From the IMG/VR virus record IMGVR_UViG_3300040801_004682, positions 1 through 50,815 of that record: a stretch of DNA of 50,815 bases; one strand, 5' to 3'. Positions within the stretch are counted from its first letter, which is position 1; each line of letters starts with the position of its first letter. The position numbers were made by a program, and so were the translations under genes. The notes under the pieces were generated by a model. It was not told the origin of the DNA and searched no databases. It was given only the letters and a program-made list of their open reading frames with translations. This DNA is from a virus. Positions 24,782 to 34,680 of this stretch are shown here, piece after piece.

Positions 24782-26581
24782 TTATTCCTCACCCATCTCA
24801 ACGCCTCCCCCAGTTGGGGGTGCGGGTATTCCTCCACCCATCCCACCTGTAATGCCCCTTTCTTCTCCACCTTCGGCTGCACCACCGGTTTCATCTGGGG
24901 ATTCTCCAGGTACTGGAATATCTGGTAAATCGGGGATATCTTCATCTTCATCTAATGCTCTTAATTCAGTTAAACTAAGTCTTGATAAGACATCTTCTTC
25001 CTTTATTTTTATAGCTTCATCTATAGATTCTTGTCTTATTTTCCGCTGTTCTTCTTCATAATCAAGTCCTAATGATCTGTACAATGTATGTATGGATACC
25101 ATTTTTTTCTCTCCAACAAGTTGGCTTAATTGGGTGATGTAATCACTCATGTCGAAGAGGTTCATATGATTCCATTCTATATTTGGGACTATTAACTTTT
25201 TCTCTCCATCAGAGTAATCCCAAAAATCATGTAATTGTGCAATCGGAGCAAATACTTTAGTTCTAATCCATTTAGCTATCATATTTTGAAACTGCATATA
25301 TCTTTGTCTTAAAACATCAAGACTTAAACTTCCATTAGCGTAAGTTATATCGCCACCTTCCATAATTACTTGTGGAACCATTAAACCAATATAAATTTCT
25401 TTTATTAATTTTTCTAAATCTGCATTTATATCTATTACTGTTTGTGCTCCAACTCTTTCTATTGTAACACTTCCATGAGTAATTATTTTAAAATCCTTAT
25501 CATACTGAGCCTCAGCTAATAATTGTCTCCAATTTTCCAAATCTCCTTGTGTTACTTTATATTCGGCGTCTGAACTTCCACCCAACTTAACTAACGTAAT
25601 TGGATTTATTAAATTATCTGCTTGAGCATATTTACATTCTCTAAGTTTATCCCAAAGCATTAAAGCTTTAAAACAAGAAGCTATAATACTTGTTCCACGA
25701 GTTTCATATGGAGATATTTTTCTTGCCAAATGAGAAATATAAAAATTATCTAAAGGTATATTTTTACCAGCTTTAACATATTTTATTATTTCTGGTGGTA
25801 ATGAAGCTCTAACACGTTTACTTTCAGCATCATTATTACTAACAACTCTTTTTAGTTCATCATCTGGTTTTAAACTTATTTCTGGCTCAGTAGGTATAGC
25901 TGTTCTTTTTACATGAATAAAATCGGGGTTTTGAATTATACATCTTTTCCATTTCATAGTTGATTCATCAAGATCTAATAATGGAAATACTTCTCCAATA
26001 ACAAAATATTCTTGTGCCATTTGAACACAGACATTTAAAAGATCCATTTCTTCAGCCATAGTATTGAAAAAATCTTCAATTCTTTTATCTGAACAAACTA
26101 TATTTAATTTTGATATAGGATATGTTGAGTGTAAAGATAAAGCATTATTTACAATTGGATTTAAAGCAAAATAAGCTCTTGCCCAAGCATTCATTGTGCC
26201 ACGATCTCTTGGCAAATGAGTATTACTTGTTAACCACAAAGGACTATAAATTTCTGGACCTTGGCGAATTGTTCCCCCTGATCCACCCCAAGCAGTACCA
26301 TTAGAAGAACCCGATCCATTTATACCTAACGCGGCTTTCTTTTCAATATCCCTTTCTATACCTTTAGATGTTTTACACAAAGCAGCCACACCTAAATTAA
26401 ATGGTTCTGTTTCTTTATTATATTGTTGAGAAGATCCTTCTAAAAAAACTCCTCTTTCTATATCTTTTGCAATTTCATTTTTCCTAAAACTACTTATAGA
26501 TTTTGCTGCATTTACGCTTGGAGCATTTAAAACGCCTCTTCTACCAAAAACAAACCTTTCACTTTTAGAAACTTTATCCAT
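24782..26581 (-). CDS. portal protein
   Basis: The 599-residue protein is the dodecameric portal through which DNA enters the head. It shows SLHSTYPISKLNIV, an internal clamp-like helical region, LARKISPYETRGTSIIASCF, the helix-strand region around VGAQTVIDINADLEKLIKEIYIG, and IMEGGDITYANGSLSLDVLR, typical of large-phage portals. The last 60 residues are a flexible tail rich in Pro, Gly and Asp/Glu. A candidate processing site IEKKA/ALGING lies at residue 83, before a Gly/Ser-rich stretch. It follows the terminase gene with 24 bases between, the standard phage order. Confidence 0.85.
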   Translation of the reverse strand: MDKVSKSERFVFGRRGVLNAPSVNAAKSISSFRKNEIAKDIERGVFLEGSSQQYNKETEPFNLGVAALCKTSKGIERDIEKKAALGINGSGSSNGTAWGGSGGTIRQGPEIYSPLWLTSNTHLPRDRGTMNAWARAYFALNPIVNNALSLHSTYPISKLNIVCSDKRIEDFFNTMAEEMDLLNVCVQMAQEYFVIGEVFPLLDLDESTMKWKRCIIQNPDFIHVKRTAIPTEPEISLKPDDELKRVVSNNDAESKRVRASLPPEIIKYVKAGKNIPLDNFYISHLARKISPYETRGTSIIASCFKALMLWDKLRECKYAQADNLINPITLVKLGGSSDAEYKVTQGDLENWRQLLAEAQYDKDFKIITHGSVTIERVGAQTVIDINADLEKLIKEIYIGLMVPQVIMEGGDITYANGSLSLDVLRQRYMQFQNMIAKWIRTKVFAPIAQLHDFWDYSDGEKKLIVPNIEWNHMNLFDMSDYITQLSQLVGEKKMVSIHTLYRSLGLDYEEEQRKIRQESIDEAIKIKEEDVLSRLSLTELRALDEDEDIPDLPDIPVPGESPDETGGAAEGGEERGITGGMGGGIPAPPTGGGVEMGEE

Positions 26582-26593
26582 AATCCTCTATTA

Positions 26594-26606
26594 CAATATA
26601 TAACAT
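26594..26606 (-). promoter_or_regulatory. candidate promoter before the portal gene
   Basis: The minus strand reads ATGTTATATATTG, matching the first 11 bases of the 15-mer found at 15170-15184 and 45676-45690. It overlaps the last base-pair of the terminase stop and lies about 13 bases from the portal start. The evidence is similarity of sequence and placement only. Confidence 0.35.
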
Positions 26607-28561
26607 TAACCAGTTATTTTCATTGCTGGACAGTAAACACCAATAGCTATACCTCTACTTTTATCATTTGGTTGCTCTGAAAACATTTTAGCATTATTTT
26701 TAAATCCATTAGTAACATCAAATTTATAAGCAAGGTAAGCGTTTATAAGAGCCATTAACCCATCATTTGGAGCTAAACCTTTCGAATATTTTATTTTAAC
26801 GTTACCATATCTATCTCCAATAGGCTTAGCAACCATACTTGAACAATGACTTATCAACCAAGCTATTTGTTCCCAACTTTTTAAAGGAAATCTAATAGAA
26901 CCTTTTTTTAATAAATTTAAAAATTCTTCTATTTGATTATCTTTTTCAAATCTTATTATTTTTGGAGAATCTAAATCATCAAACCTTATTCTTCCTTTTA
27001 TTTTAGATCCCAAAGCTTCACTTGCTAAAACTTTTAATCCATATTTGCTTTGAAGTTCTCCCATTATTTCGTGTCCATAACCAATATCACCAACAACTCT
27101 TTTTATGCTATATCTATCTATTATTTGATCAATTACTTCTAATTTATAAGATAAATCTCTTTTTTGTAATTTTGTTGCGAACTGAATACTAAATAATTTT
27201 GGACCTTCAACTTTAATAACTGTGGCTACGGTATATGATTGTCCTTTTGAAGCAACAACAACACCTTCTTTATTAGTAACATTTACATCTATTTTTTTAC
27301 CCCAATCTATTCCAAGATATGTGTTCATTTCATTTGCACACTCGCTTGGTTTTACAAACTTCACCATTGGTCTATTAAAATCACCACATTTTTCTCTTAT
27401 TTCTTCAGCGCTTATAGTTGCTGAATCTCCTGAATAAAACTCACCAAGAACTTCATTATTCCATGAAGTTTCATCTGATAATGGATTGTTTTCTGGTTTT
27501 TGATCTATTATATTTTTTTTTTGGTATAGAGGCATATATAATTGATTTATATGAAAACCCATATATTTAGCAACTCTTTCACCGTTTTCATCTAACTCAT
27601 CGGGGTCTGTTGTATGAACCCATTTACCTCTTTCAGCGGCAAGTCTTTTATCTTGCAAATGCCCACAATTAGTACATTCTACTATAAAACCCCTATCTCT
27701 TTTATTAAAAGACAAACATCTTTCATCATTAGCATCTAACCAAATAGATTCCCACTCATCACTATTAGGGGTATATAATGGAAAATATTTTTCACATCTT
27801 TCACAACCAAGATGATAATATGATTGTGTAGATGCCATCCACATTTCATAATATTTACTATCTTTAGCTTTTGGTGTCCCCATATATATTTGAACACCTT
27901 GACTTCTTGGTCCATATTTTGACTGAGCTAAAACTTTAAGAGCATTCATTATAGCTCTTGGAAACATATCCTGAACCTCATCAAAAAACATTATATCATA
28001 AGTTCTACCTCTTATTCTATCAGCATTAACGCCTATAGAGTCAACAGATATACTATTATCATTAAAAAATGATTTGAAATAAATAGATTCACTATTTGTT
28101 GAATCCATTATAGAATTTATATAACTTCTTATTTTACCATCTTCGCATTTAATTTGTTTTGAAGAATTTATAGTGCTTGATAATTTTGTTTTTGAATAAT
28201 AATTAGCAATATCTAACTGAGGAAACATATGAGCTACTCTTATTGGGGGTTTTCCATTTTTACCAAATATATTACATCCAGCCCAAAATAACTCAAGGTT
28301 AACACCCATAGTAGTAGCACCAACCTGTCTACCTTTTACTAAAACTATAGGTAAAGAGTTTTCATTAAGACTTTTTAATCCTATATATCTATAAATATCA
28401 ACGAATGGTTTATAACCATTACCTCGTAATCTAAAAGGATTACCATCTAATGTTAAATAATTTTCACAAAAGTTAACAGGATCTATATTTAATATAGATT
28501 CTTTTAATTTATCAAATAAACTTTTATAATTAGATAAATCTTTTTTAAGCTCCACGCTCAC
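26606..28561 (-). CDS. terL: terminase large subunit
   Basis: This DNA-packaging motor carries ATPase and nuclease domains. Near residues 76-84 KGRQVGATT acts as Walker A; further on YDIMFFDEVQDM is Walker B. A zinc-like insertion (CERCEKYFPLY and ECTNCGHLQ) resembles the lambda gpA group. The C-terminal RNase H-like nuclease has YLGIDWGKK and VVGDIGYGHE, and the end has NDGLMALINAYLAYKF. I place the start at the GTG at 28561, which has AAGGA about 5 bases upstream, rather than a TTG at 28579; either gives about 650 residues. It overlaps the upstream gene by 17 bases. The family match is clear; the start is less certain. Confidence 0.87.
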   Translation of the reverse strand: MSVELKKDLSNYKSLFDKLKESILNIDPVNFCENYLTLDGNPFRLRGNGYKPFVDIYRYIGLKSLNENSLPIVLVKGRQVGATTMGVNLELFWAGCNIFGKNGKPPIRVAHMFPQLDIANYYSKTKLSSTINSSKQIKCEDGKIRSYINSIMDSTNSESIYFKSFFNDNSISVDSIGVNADRIRGRTYDIMFFDEVQDMFPRAIMNALKVLAQSKYGPRSQGVQIYMGTPKAKDSKYYEMWMASTQSYYHLGCERCEKYFPLYTPNSDEWESIWLDANDERCLSFNKRDRGFIVECTNCGHLQDKRLAAERGKWVHTTDPDELDENGERVAKYMGFHINQLYMPLYQKKNIIDQKPENNPLSDETSWNNEVLGEFYSGDSATISAEEIREKCGDFNRPMVKFVKPSECANEMNTYLGIDWGKKIDVNVTNKEGVVVASKGQSYTVATVIKVEGPKLFSIQFATKLQKRDLSYKLEVIDQIIDRYSIKRVVGDIGYGHEIMGELQSKYGLKVLASEALGSKIKGRIRFDDLDSPKIIRFEKDNQIEEFLNLLKKGSIRFPLKSWEQIAWLISHCSSMVAKPIGDRYGNVKIKYSKGLAPNDGLMALINAYLAYKFDVTNGFKNNAKMFSEQPNDKSRGIAIGVYCPAMKITG

Positions 28562-29153
28562 TTTCTTCCTTACTTTCAAAATTAAAATACGATATATTTC
28601 TTTGATCTGAATTAATGTTTTGATTATCTTTACTTTTTAAAGCAGAATTATAATCTATATTTTCATCATTTTGTTCAATTTTAGAACTAATATAATCTAT
28701 TAACTGTGCATCCATTGTAACACCTTTTAAATCTTCAGGTATTTTTGGATCATTATTTACAAGATCTTGTAACTTATTAATAATATCTATTGTTCTATTA
28801 TATTCTCCAGAAGCTAAAACGTTATCAATAGAACTTTTTACTTCTGGTATTTCAACTAAAGATTCTGGATCTCCTTTATATTCTTCATTATCATCTATAA
28901 CTTGAGCTGTTTTTTTATTATCCTCACTTTTCTCTATTTCAGCATTGATTTGATTAATATAGTCATTTAATCCAGTTCTTTTCCTAAAACTTTCAAGGTA
29001 TTCAGCTATACCATTTTTTGATGATGTAAAATTATTAAATAACAAATCTTGTATATTATTTACTGGATATGAAATTTTATTTATATTTTTATCATAATTA
29101 TTTGTTATTTCATTTTCAAAACTTTCGTCACTATCAAGTCTATTAAATTTCAT
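28545..29153 (-). CDS. unknown protein upstream of terminase
   Basis: The 202-residue product starts at the ATG at 29153 behind AAGGG, rather than at an ATG 15 bases upstream. It is Asn/Asp/Ile-rich and largely helical or disordered. DNKKTA/QVIDDNEE, near residue 87, is one of the clearest copies of the recurrent motif. It overlaps the terminase gene at its end and is probably translated with it. No family is recognised. Confidence 0.66.
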   Translation of the reverse strand: MKFNRLDSDESFENEITNNYDKNINKISYPVNNIQDLLFNNFTSSKNGIAEYLESFRKRTGLNDYINQINAEIEKSEDNKKTAQVIDDNEEYKGDPESLVEIPEVKSSIDNVLASGEYNRTIDIINKLQDLVNNDPKIPEDLKGVTMDAQLIDYISSKIEQNDENIDYNSALKSKDNQNINSDQRNISYFNFESKEESERGA

Positions 29154-29160
29154 ATTACCC

Positions 29161-30063
29161 TTATGCATAATATTGTGTATGATATTCGCTTACTCTTGAT
29201 TTAGATGGAAGTATATCATCTTCTCCAAAATTAACTCTATCAAGTAAAACAGGATAACCCATATCTTTTATAAGTGTAGCAAGTTGAAACTTTTCTCTAT
29301 TATCAAGATCGTAATCTTTGGCAAATTTATTATAACACTCTTCCATATCTTTACCAGCTTGAACTACACTTTCTATACAAGCTCTTGCTATATTTGATAT
29401 AAAATAAGGAACTGTAACAATTATTTTACCTGTAGTTGTAGTTTCAGCTTCTTTCACTAAAGAACTTTCAAAAGCTGCTTTTTTTCCTCTACGACGTCTA
29501 AATTTTTTAGTTTTAAGTTTTTCCAATCTATCTATGAGATTAGTTATACCTTTTTCAATTTCTTCTCTTGCTTGTTCTGCTTTGGCAGCATCTATCTCTC
29601 TTTTATAATCTTTTTTCATAGCATTAGAAATTTCTCTATCTAATCTTTCAAAATATGCTAAAGCTCTTTCAACTCCAGTAGTATCCTTACCACTATGTTT
29701 TGGAACGCCTTCAAACATTCTTTGAATCCAATCCAAAAAAGAAGGCGTCCCTCCTTGTCTTTCCCAATCCCAAGGATCAACATCCTCAGGAATTTCTTCT
29801 TCTATTTCTACCGGCTCTTCTTCTTCAATAAATTCATCTTCTATAGCTCCAGGAATTAGATCAAGTTTAAAAAATATTTCTTTAGGCTCAACATCTTCAG
29901 GATCTTTTCCTTCATTTTCTTCATTCCAATCATCAACTTCTTCAACCACACTATCAAAAAATTGATCTAAAGACTCTGAAGGGTCTTCATCAACTTCTAA
30001 AGTTATCGGCATAACTTCATCTAATTCCAAATCTTTTTTATCTTCTAATGCTTTTTTTTCCAT
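29161..30063 (-). CDS. acidic-then-basic virion-type protein
   Basis: The 300-residue protein has an extremely acidic N-terminal half (Glu/Asp about residues 12-100), a helical middle, a basic cluster KTKKFRRRRGKKAA near residue 193, and a folded C-terminal helical domain. Two candidate processing sites, GKKA/AFESS and LVKEA/ETTTT, flank this cluster, as if the acidic half were a propeptide. The start is MEKKA. A GGAG site precedes the ATG. Possible roles include a scaffold or head-completion protein; not recognised. Confidence 0.68.
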   Translation of the reverse strand: MEKKALEDKKDLELDEVMPITLEVDEDPSESLDQFFDSVVEEVDDWNEENEGKDPEDVEPKEIFFKLDLIPGAIEDEFIEEEEPVEIEEEIPEDVDPWDWERQGGTPSFLDWIQRMFEGVPKHSGKDTTGVERALAYFERLDREISNAMKKDYKREIDAAKAEQAREEIEKGITNLIDRLEKLKTKKFRRRRGKKAAFESSLVKEAETTTTGKIIVTVPYFISNIARACIESVVQAGKDMEECYNKFAKDYDLDNREKFQLATLIKDMGYPVLLDRVNFGEDDILPSKSRVSEYHTQYYA

Positions 30064-30153
30064 TTCTTCTCCATATGTGCATATTTAATATGAAAAAATT
30101 ACTTAATGCTATATATATATGTGGCTGAATTAGCAAAAATATAAATATATTTG

Positions 30154-30597
30154 TTATTCATCATCACCGTCTTTTTTTAAATCATTTTTTTCTTCAGCAA
30201 AAAAATAATGATTAACTCCTAAATAATTAGAATTAAATGGTACAGAATAAAAACCAATATCCATATATGAATTCTGCATTGGTTCAGCATTAAAAGTAGC
30301 AGAACCGAGACCTGCGGCATAATCTCCAAAATTACATTCTACTTTATCATTATCAAAAATAACATTAGCATATTTACACTTACCTTTTTTCTTATCACTT
30401 TGTTTATCAAATATAAAAATTCTATTATTAGCTTTAGATACAAGCTCTTTTTCTTCTTCATTTTCAACTTCTTTTAATGGACACATATCTTCTATTGAAG
30501 AGCCAACAGTTTCACAAGCCTCATTTATAGGCAAACCAAAGGGACATTTTCTTTCACCATCTTCCCTTATAACACATAATTTTACTATTTTTTTCAT
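30154..30597 (-). CDS. Cys-containing small protein, unknown
   Basis: The 147-residue protein has spaced Cys residues: KLCVIREDGERKCPFG, ACETVG, DMCPLKEV, GKCKYANV and VECNFGDY. CPFG followed by CPL and later Cys could form a metal site. The C-terminus is aromatic and acidic. It lies directly before the nucleotidyltransferase end and after a 90-base AT-rich gap. No family is recognised. Confidence 0.62.
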   Translation of the reverse strand: MKKIVKLCVIREDGERKCPFGLPINEACETVGSSIEDMCPLKEVENEEEKELVSKANNRIFIFDKQSDKKKGKCKYANVIFDNDKVECNFGDYAAGLGSATFNAEPMQNSYMDIGFYSVPFNSNYLGVNHYFFAEEKNDLKKDGDDE

Positions 30598-30609
30598 AAC
30601 AAAACCTTT

Positions 30610-31323
30610 TTAAATACCTCTAATGTATGGTAATTTATTTTTAATGTTTAATACTTGAATCATTTTTTTTGTTACTTGCGGATTTTTTATTACAGCTTTA
30701 TCTAATTTAGATTTAATATATTCTTCATCTAACAAAGATATAGCTTTATTGTTTTCTCTTATCCATTTTACAACTCTTAATGATGGAATAAATCTTAATT
30801 TTGCAGCCAAATAAACAACTCTAATAATTCTTTTAGGATCATAAGAAAAAGTAATTTTAGGAGATAAACATGTATCTATTTTCCTATTTTTTATATCATT
30901 CATAGCAAAACCAGTAACGTCTATTACAGAAGATAAATTCATTGGCATTAATAATGTGTTTATAGTAAAATCCCTACTATATATTTCTTGTTGCATATTT
31001 GTAGGATTTTTTATTCCAGATCTAATTAATATTTCTTTTATATTTGGAATTTTAAAATTACTACTAAAATCTATTTTATATTTTCCATAATTTATTTTAC
31101 TATGACCATCTGGAAATTTTATTAATGAAGATCCTAACATTTTAGATACATTTTTTGCTAATAAATGTATTGTTTCATCTCCACAAGTTATATCTAAATC
31201 ATCTATTTTTTTTAAATCTTTCATAAAAACATCTCTACAAAACCCACCAACTAAATATGGTTTAGATATATTTTTAGGTTCAGCAGCTTCTGCTATTGTT
31301 TTTAATAGATTCTTTAAGGGCAT
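30610..31323 (-). CDS. short tRNA nucleotidyltransferase (CCA-adding)-like protein
   Basis: The 237 residues match the N-terminal part of class II CCA-adding enzymes and poly(A) polymerases: YLVGGFCRDVFM, then IDDLDIT with catalytic Asp42 and Asp44, SRDFTINTL (residues 116-124), and YDPKRIIRVVYLAAKLRF. Full enzymes are about 400 residues, so the body and tail domains seem missing. The family adds CCA or A to tRNA 3' ends. Here it could mend host or phage tRNAs during infection, or act on another RNA. It lies among head genes, immediately before the 625-residue protein, and carries no obvious defect. The substrate is not shown. Confidence 0.75.
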   Translation of the reverse strand: MPLKNLLKTIAEAAEPKNISKPYLVGGFCRDVFMKDLKKIDDLDITCGDETIHLLAKNVSKMLGSSLIKFPDGHSKINYGKYKIDFSSNFKIPNIKEILIRSGIKNPTNMQQEIYSRDFTINTLLMPMNLSSVIDVTGFAMNDIKNRKIDTCLSPKITFSYDPKRIIRVVYLAAKLRFIPSLRVVKWIRENNKAISLLDEEYIKSKLDKAVIKNPQVTKKMIQVLNIKNKLPYIRGI

Positions 31324-33201
31324 TTATACCGTAGGTACAGTTTCTGGTTTATTTACAACTTGTTCTTGAACGGGTTTTTGTTCTGGAATTATAGCTTCTT
31401 CGGCTTTTTCTTTTACAGGTGTAGGTTTATTTTTTATTTCTGTAGGCTCTTCTTCGTTTAAATATTGCTCCATTTCTTTATCTATTATACTTTCAGGTCT
31501 TTTGTTTTTATTTAATACATCATAATTTATCATAGATTCACCTTCATCATTTACTGAAGAAATTAATCTTGATAAAATTTCTTCTATTCTTGATTGGCAA
31601 TATTGATTTGAATCAAGAGCAGATTTTGTAGCTTCAGCTAATGATGGGAAAAACCCGGACAAACCAAGAGCATCTAACATCAGATCTACTATACTTAATT
31701 GTCTTGCAATTTCTCTATTTTGAAAAACTTTACTTAAAGCTTTTAATCTATCTACAACGTCAGATATTTTTATATTTGGAAAAATCGCTTCCATATCAAG
31801 TTTATCAACCGATGATGGTTTTATTTGTTGATTTTCTTTTTCTGGTTTTACTTTAGCTTCTTCAGGAGCAATAGTTTTTGGGTCTATGGTTTCAATTGGA
31901 ATTTCTTCTTCTGGTTTATCAGGAACAAATGTGTCTGGCGGTGTGTCTGTAGTTATTTCTGGAGATACATCTTGAGCTAATTTAATTCTATTATCCCTAT
32001 TTTTAGCAAATTTAACTAATCTTGCTATTTTAGATATATTTTCAGAAATCTCTTCAAGCTCTAAAACTTCTTTTGTGTTTATATTGTACCATTTATGTGA
32101 AGAAGTTTTTTCTTTAAAATTTTCAATTATATCATCAAATTTTTCTTTAATTTTATTAGGGTTCATATCTGGTGAAGGATAACCCCTAACTCTTTCTATA
32201 AAAGTATCAAGAGCTAATTTACCATCGCCTGCATCATCTGTGCTTTTAGACTCATTAGTTTTAGAAGTTTCAGAAGACATTGGATCATCTAAATTCATAT
32301 CATCAAGAGATGGCATTTGAGCTGTTTTATTTAAATATTGTAAAATATTTTCATCACATTCAGATTCTTTAAGTATATTAGCTGTTCTATAAATAACATC
32401 TTGAATCATAGATGCAGTTCTAATTCCAAGAATATCCCCTTCTAAATCTAAAATTGATTTCATTATTTTTGAATAATCTTTTCCTAAAAGATGAGGTCCA
32501 TCTCTTGTAGATAAAATCTTTTTTATAGAATTAATTCTACCAAGAACTTTTTGTTTTACTATTTCATCTCTTGATTTTGTAGATTTAGAATAATCTTCTG
32601 TATCTTTTTTTACATTAGAAGTTAATCCAGGGATATGTTGAAATTCTAACATGTTATCAGAATAAGCAATTCTATATAACTTATTAATTCCCCTTTTTTG
32701 ATCCTTTACCCAATTATTAAAATCTAATTTTTCATCCATATCTCTCCAATCTTTTGTAATGTAATCAAATGCTTCCCTAAATGATCCATATAACTTTTCT
32801 CTTATAATAATATCATTCAATGCAGTCTTCCATTTATTAAGATTATATTTTTTTGGATTTATATCTTCTCCATAATTAGGATATGCTTTTTTAATAAACT
32901 TTGATTGAGAAAAATACTTTATTATTTTTTCTTTTATATCATTAGAACATTTTATATTATTATAATCAGACATAATATAAAATAAAACATCCGACATTAT
33001 TTTTTTATTATATTCTCCAAATATATTTTTCAAAAAAATTGGGACATATTGAGATGCATAATGAAAAACTTTTAAACTTTTATTATTTGAAACTCCATAC
33101 TTATCAAGCATATATGCTTCTTTAAAAATATAAGATTTATATTTTTTATTTGAATTTTTAATCTTATTTTCTATTTGTTCTTTTAAAAAAGCATTAATCA
33201 T
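31324..33201 (-). CDS. large unknown virion-type protein
   Basis: I start at the ATG at 33201, which overlaps the upstream gene by 8 bases and has an AAGGTG site, giving 625 residues. The first half is helical and Lys/Ile-rich. Several copies of the recurrent motif follow, including YLNKTA/QMPSL and KLA/QDVSPE. Pro/Glu/Thr-rich linkers occur near residues 435-480, and the C-terminus has a run of Pro, Glu and Lys. A helical segment with MLDALGLSGFFPSLAEAT lies before the tail. It is likely a multi-part structural or scaffold-associated protein. No known domain is recognised. Confidence 0.7.
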   Translation of the reverse strand: MINAFLKEQIENKIKNSNKKYKSYIFKEAYMLDKYGVSNNKSLKVFHYASQYVPIFLKNIFGEYNKKIMSDVLFYIMSDYNNIKCSNDIKEKIIKYFSQSKFIKKAYPNYGEDINPKKYNLNKWKTALNDIIIREKLYGSFREAFDYITKDWRDMDEKLDFNNWVKDQKRGINKLYRIAYSDNMLEFQHIPGLTSNVKKDTEDYSKSTKSRDEIVKQKVLGRINSIKKILSTRDGPHLLGKDYSKIMKSILDLEGDILGIRTASMIQDVIYRTANILKESECDENILQYLNKTAQMPSLDDMNLDDPMSSETSKTNESKSTDDAGDGKLALDTFIERVRGYPSPDMNPNKIKEKFDDIIENFKEKTSSHKWYNINTKEVLELEEISENISKIARLVKFAKNRDNRIKLAQDVSPEITTDTPPDTFVPDKPEEEIPIETIDPKTIAPEEAKVKPEKENQQIKPSSVDKLDMEAIFPNIKISDVVDRLKALSKVFQNREIARQLSIVDLMLDALGLSGFFPSLAEATKSALDSNQYCQSRIEEILSRLISSVNDEGESMINYDVLNKNKRPESIIDKEMEQYLNEEEPTEIKNKPTPVKEKAEEAIIPEQKPVQEQVVNKPETVPTV

Positions 33202-33943
33202 ATTCACCTTCGTTTTTTTTAGGTAATAAAGAAGCTTCAATCATTTCTATATTTTTCTCTTCTTTATCTCCTAAAATTTGCATATTTTCTTTATATTGAA
33301 GTTTTTCAACTTTAGAAACAATTTTTTCCATAACAATAGAAGCTGTTTCTAAATCCAATTCAGATACAGCTTCTTGTATAGCTTGTTGTATAATAGAAGC
33401 TTGTTGATCTATTGTTTGTATTGCAACATTATGTTGTATTATTTGATCCGGTTCTCCTTGAGCTTTTCTTATTTCTTTCATATAAGACAATAATTGAGCA
33501 AAATATTTTATAAGAGCTTCATCTGTTTTTAAATTTGATGGATTATTAATCGCATTATCATATAAATGTTGAACTCTATTATCCATAACATTTACAAGTT
33601 CAAACATTCTTTCTTCTAAATTAACATGTTTTTTTAAAGCTTCTTTTTTTAATTCTTTATATGTTTTATTTTTTTTTACAACTATATCTAAATCTTCTTC
33701 TATTTCTGCAAGTTGATTCTCTTTATATTTTTGTTTAAGATCCTCTAATACAGCCCCCTTAATGTTTAAAAAATTTTTTCTATAGTCATCCAACGTCTGG
33801 AATGCTACATGATTTTTTTTACTGTTAGGATATTTATGTCTAAGCCAATTAGATACTGATCTTACAGAATCACCAGATGCCAACTTTGAAGTTATTTGGT
33901 CTCTGTCTGGATGATTTAATATTTTTCCATATTTTGTAGACAT
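33194..33943 (-). CDS. candidate terminase small subunit
   Basis: The 249-residue protein starts with a helix-turn-helix-like segment: HPDRDQITSKLASGDSVRSV followed by WLRHKYPNS. A long Lys/Glu coiled coil with VNLEERMFELVNVMDNRV follows. DNA-binding N-terminus plus oligomerising helix is the pattern of phage small terminase subunits, and the gene lies upstream of terL in the packaging block, though five genes away. It could instead be a different DNA-binding protein. Confidence 0.5.
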   Translation of the reverse strand: MSTKYGKILNHPDRDQITSKLASGDSVRSVSNWLRHKYPNSKKNHVAFQTLDDYRKNFLNIKGAVLEDLKQKYKENQLAEIEEDLDIVVKKNKTYKELKKEALKKHVNLEERMFELVNVMDNRVQHLYDNAINNPSNLKTDEALIKYFAQLLSYMKEIRKAQGEPDQIIQHNVAIQTIDQQASIIQQAIQEAVSELDLETASIVMEKIVSKVEKLQYKENMQILGDKEEKNIEMIEASLLPKKNEGEYD

Positions 33944-33951
33944 CTTTCATT

Positions 33952-34671
33952 TTATTTAAATTGTGTAGGAATTTTAACACCTTCTAAATTTTCTGTTTGA
34001 TTTTCTACAGAAGTTCCAGGAACTTTTTTATTATTCAAATTATACCCAGAATTAAAGTCTATTTGTTCACCCGTATCAATATTATAATACACGCCTTCTC
34101 TTACTCTAACCATAGGGGTACCTGGAGAACCAGGAAAACTTCTTGAAGATAAAGGTGCTTGTAATGGTCTGTAAGAACCATTTTCTGTATCATCTATACT
34201 GGCTTTTATTTTTTTTTTATCTACAGAATCTCTTGATCGTTTTTTTATATCTTCAATTTTTTTATCCATAGCGTATTTAAATTTTTCTTGTTCTTCTACA
34301 GTTGAAGACATTGTTAATATAATTTCATCAATTAAATTGGCTTTTTTAATTAAATCTGGGTTATTTGAATTATCAAATTCATTAGCCATTGACACTAAAC
34401 TATCTAAAGCGTCACTAACATTAAAATCATATTTGTTAGTATCCTCTATACCAGATACTAATTGTATATCTAATGCCGCCTTTCTAAGAATAGCTGCTGC
34501 TAAAACATTAGCATTAGCAGCAACACTTAAAGAATTATCATCAAACTCAAGTAAATTAAATACTTCATTATTTGGATCATCTAACCAATTAGCAAAACTT
34601 TTTAACAAATCATAAGCAAATAAATGATTTTTTTTCTTTAATTCTTTTTCTTTTTTTTCTATATTATCCAA
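33952..34671 (-). CDS. unknown virion-type protein
   Basis: The start is a TTG at 34671 behind AAGGGTG; no in-frame ATG precedes residue 95. The 239 residues have a helical N-terminal two-thirds with ILRKA/ALDI and LIKKA/NLID. A C-terminal part rich in Pro, Gly and Asn (SFPGSPGTPMVRVREGVYYN) looks like a beta-hairpin domain of a structural protein. Its stop lies 8 bases before the next start. Not recognised. Confidence 0.66.
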   Translation of the reverse strand: MDNIEKKEKELKKKNHLFAYDLLKSFANWLDDPNNEVFNLLEFDDNSLSVAANANVLAAAILRKAALDIQLVSGIEDTNKYDFNVSDALDSLVSMANEFDNSNNPDLIKKANLIDEIILTMSSTVEEQEKFKYAMDKKIEDIKKRSRDSVDKKKIKASIDDTENGSYRPLQAPLSSRSFPGSPGTPMVRVREGVYYNIDTGEQIDFNSGYNLNNKKVPGTSVENQTENLEGVKIPTQFK

Positions 34672-34680
34672 GATACACCC

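Noticed and set aside
24807-24820. CCCCC-AGTT-GGGGG hairpin at the 3' end of the portal gene
   Set aside because: It encodes the Pro/Gly-rich tail of the portal and is not followed by a T run on the minus strand; most likely coding-driven.
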